Shown here: in pieces, positions 62,034 through 64,000 of the stretch | Layout: every line of letters begins with the position of its first letter | How positions within the stretch are numbered: position 1 is the first letter of the stretch | From: Candidatus Polarisedimenticolaceae bacterium | GTDB taxonomy: Bacteria; Acidobacteriota; Polarisedimenticolia; Polarisedimenticolales; DASRJG01 | Assembly: GCA_036275915.1 (NCBI GenBank) | Contig: DASUCV010000004.1 | Coordinates: forward strand, 598,204 to 662,203 | Direction of reading: 5' to 3' | DNA: 64,000 nt | Notes under the pieces: generated by a model | The model's input: the letters and a program-made list of their open reading frames with translations, nothing else | Told to the model about the DNA's origin: nothing | The model's database searches: none | Translations under genes and position numbers: made by a program

Positions 62034-64000
62034 GCGAGCGGATCTCCTTCCTCGGGAACGGGAAGCGGGGCGGAGCCGAACGTCGCGTAGGCGACGGGCA
62101 GCACGAAGAGCACGACGGCGATCGAGGTCACGAGGCCCCCGATGATGACGAGGGCGAACGGACGCTGGATCTCGCTGCCGACTCCCCGCGAGAGGGCCAT
62201 CGGCGTGAGCCCCAGGATCGCCAGGAGCGCGGTCATGAGGACGGCGCGGAGGCGTCCCGTCGCGCCTTCGACGATCGCCTCCCGGAGGGGCACGCCGGCG
62301 CGCCGGCGCGCATCGATGGCGCTCATGACCAGGAGCGCCGCCAGGCAGACCTGTCCCAGGAGCGCGATGAATCCGACCGCGGCGCTCACGGAGAGGTTGA
62401 TGCCGCACACGAGGAGCGCCATGGCGCCCCCCGTCAAGGCGAAGGGCGTCACACCGATCACGACCGCGGCGCTTCGCGCCGATTGGAGCCCCATGTAGAG
62501 GAGCGCGAAGACGATCAGCGCCGAGATCGGCACGACGATGCCGAGCCGGCGCATCGCGCGCGCCTGATTCTCGAATTCGCCCCCCCAGGTCAGGAAGTGG
62601 CCGGGCGGCACCTTGACGTCGCGGTCGACGACCGCCATCGCGTCCTTGACGACACCGCCCATGTCCCGGCCGTCGACGTTGAACTTGAGGGCGAGCACGC
62701 GGCTGTTCGCCTCGCGGTTGATACAGGCCCGGCCGGGGTCCGTGGAGACGCGTGCCAGGTCGCGAAGCGGGCGACTCCCGGCAACCGCCGGGACCGCGAT
62801 CGCGCCGATCGCCTCGGGGTCGCCGCGCTCCGTCTCGGGCAGCATCACGCGCACGGGAATCGGCCGCTCGCCTTCCCACATCTCCGTCACGACGCGCCCT
62901 GCGAGCGCGGTTTCGAGAACGTCCTCGGCGGCGCCGACGGTGATCCCGGCGCGTGCGAGCGCCTTGCGGTCGAGGGTGACGTTGAGCTGCGGCACCGTGG
63001 CGTCGCGATAGAGCTCGAGGTCGACGATGCCGCGGACCTTCGAGAGCGACGTCCTGGCCGCTTCGAGGGTGTCTCGCATCGCCTCGAGATCGGTCCCGAA
63101 GATCTTGAGCACGACCTTGCCCCGCACGCCGGTGATCGCCTCCTCGACGTTGTCCTTGATCGGCTGCGAGAAGTTGAAGTCGACGCCCGGGATCTCGGTG
63201 AGCGACGCGCGCATCTCCTCGATGAGCTTGTCCTTCGTGACGCCGTGCCGCCATGCCTCGTGCGGCTTCAGGTGCACGAACGTCTCGCTCATGTTGACGC
63301 CCTCGTCGTCCGTGCCGTCCTCCGGGCGCCCCTGCTCGCTCAGGACCTCGATGACTTCGGGGAAGGTTTGCAGGCGGCGCCGCACATCGGTGAGCACCTC
63401 CTGGCCCTTCTCCAGCGAGATGCTCGGAGGCATCTCGACGAAGATGACGAAGTCCCCTTCGTCGAGCTCCGGCAGGAACTCGCTGCCGAGACCCATCACC
63501 GCGGCTCCGCCGAGGACGGCGAGCACGACGGCGCCGCCCCCGATCGCCCAGCGGTGCGCCAGGGAGAACGCGAGCGCCCGGCGGTAGCCCGCGCGTAGAA
63601 CCACGAGGAACTTGGGGTCACCCTCGGGAACCGCGCGCGCGCGCAGCAGGACGGCGCAGAGGGCGGGGACGGCGGTGAGCGCGAAGACGAGCGCGCCGGC
63701 GAGCGCGAAGCTGTACGTCATCGCGAGCGGACGGAAGATCCGCCCCTCGATGCGCTCGAGCGTGAAGACCGGCATCAGCGCGGCGATGATGATCGCCATC
63801 GCGAAGAAGGTCGGCGAGGCGACGTCGAGCGCTGCGCCCGCGATGAGCGAGAGCATCTCGCGCGCGGTCTGCGGCCGGTGCGTCGCCGTCTCGTGGAGGA
63901 CGTTCTCGACGAGGACGACGGCGCCGTCCACGAGGATGCCGAAGTCGATCGCGCCCATCGAGATCAGGTTGGCGGGAAGGCCGAGCCACCTCAGGCCGAT
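62030..64000 (-). CDS. CusA/CzcA-type heavy-metal RND efflux pump (N-terminal part missing)
   Basis: 657 residues visible; the frame is open to the right edge, reading IGLRWLGLPANLIS before the internal Met at 63958. MGAIDFGILVDGAVVLVENV is the proton-relay helix of the HAE/CusA group, and EFLPELDEGDFVIFVEMPPS and SISLEKGQEVLTDV are CzcA/CusA signatures. It pumps cations such as copper, silver, cobalt, zinc or cadmium through the TolC-like partner. Metal specificity residues cannot be settled without the missing part. Confidence 0.92.
   Translation of the reverse strand: MGLRWLGLPANLISMGAIDFGILVDGAVVLVENVLHETATHRPQTAREMLSLIAGAALDVASPTFFAMAIIIAALMPVFTLERIEGRIFRPLAMTYSFALAGALVFALTAVPALCAVLLRARAVPEGDPKFLVVLRAGYRRALAFSLAHRWAIGGGAVVLAVLGGAAVMGLGSEFLPELDEGDFVIFVEMPPSISLEKGQEVLTDVRRRLQTFPEVIEVLSEQGRPEDGTDDEGVNMSETFVHLKPHEAWRHGVTKDKLIEEMRASLTEIPGVDFNFSQPIKDNVEEAITGVRGKVVLKIFGTDLEAMRDTLEAARTSLSKVRGIVDLELYRDATVPQLNVTLDRKALARAGITVGAAEDVLETALAGRVVTEMWEGERPIPVRVMLPETERGDPEAIGAIAVPAVAGSRPLRDLARVSTDPGRACINREANSRVLALKFNVDGRDMGGVVKDAMAVVDRDVKVPPGHFLTWGGEFENQARAMRRLGIVVPISALIVFALLYMGLQSARSAAVVIGVTPFALTGGAMALLVCGINLSVSAAVGFIALLGQVCLAALLVMSAIDARRRAGVPLREAIVEGATGRLRAVLMTALLAILGLTPMALSRGVGSEIQRPFALVIIGGLVTSIAVVLFVLPVAYATFGSAPLPVPEEGDPLA

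Overview
This is a gene-dense, high-GC bacterial chromosome segment (hand-counted sample lines are near 70% G+C). I count 57 protein genes, no gap longer than about 150 bases, and no tRNA, rRNA, CRISPR array or insertion sequence that I can support. Several traits fit Acidobacteriota or a near relative, and this placement is an inference: a TonB-dependent receptor with an N-terminal carboxypeptidase-regulatory domain, a secreted S8 protease with a calcium-loop/fibronectin-like tail, a fused E2/E1 2-oxoglutarate enzyme, a fused alpha/beta 2-oxoacid dehydrogenase E1, and an 11-subunit complex I operon.

Layout. 1-3773: 3' end of a TonB-dependent receptor gene and a small exported NTF2-like protein. 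3816-13384: one tight operon nuoABCDHIJKLMN, lacking nuoE, nuoF and nuoG. 13500-20563: small secreted, HD-domain, transporter and methyltransferase genes, including the most striking item of the window, a redoxin gene at 16885-17349 with an in-frame TGA at the first position of its CxxC motif. This is a probable selenocysteine codon followed by a SECIS-like hairpin. 20708-25635: OsmC, an aromatic amino acid decarboxylase, a RibD-type reductase, PolX and endonuclease III, mostly joined by overlapping stop/start codons. 25704-31863: a rhodanese/methyltransferase fusion, a LON-domain protein, a cation efflux protein, an S8 protease and tryptophanase. 31885-33993: a lower-GC gene for a probable lipoprotein that looks foreign to its surroundings.

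34133-36729 (minus strand): apbE and an antiquitin-type aldehyde dehydrogenase. 36768-41557: the Kgd-type 2-oxoglutarate enzyme and a type II NADH dehydrogenase. 41614-44708: a membrane protein with its winged-helix regulator, uppS and an S1-domain protein. 44828-53052: a DUF2062-methyltransferase fusion, a quinone oxidoreductase, an OPT transporter, and a divergent MMPL exporter / PhnD-like binding protein / TatT lipoprotein module. 53056-60822: an anti-sigma/sigma pair, murB, a SWIM-SNF2 helicase and the fused E1. 60816-64000 (minus strand): TolC-like and CusA-like efflux genes, the latter cut by the right edge.

Respiration is the most coherent theme. The complex I operon has no NADH-oxidising module, while a single-subunit NDH-2 lies 27 kb away and could carry NADH oxidation. 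Many first genes of transcription units have a TANNNT box 6-11 bases before the start codon and no clear ribosome-binding site, suggesting frequent leaderless transcripts. Two divergent pairs seem to share overlapping antiparallel -10 boxes.
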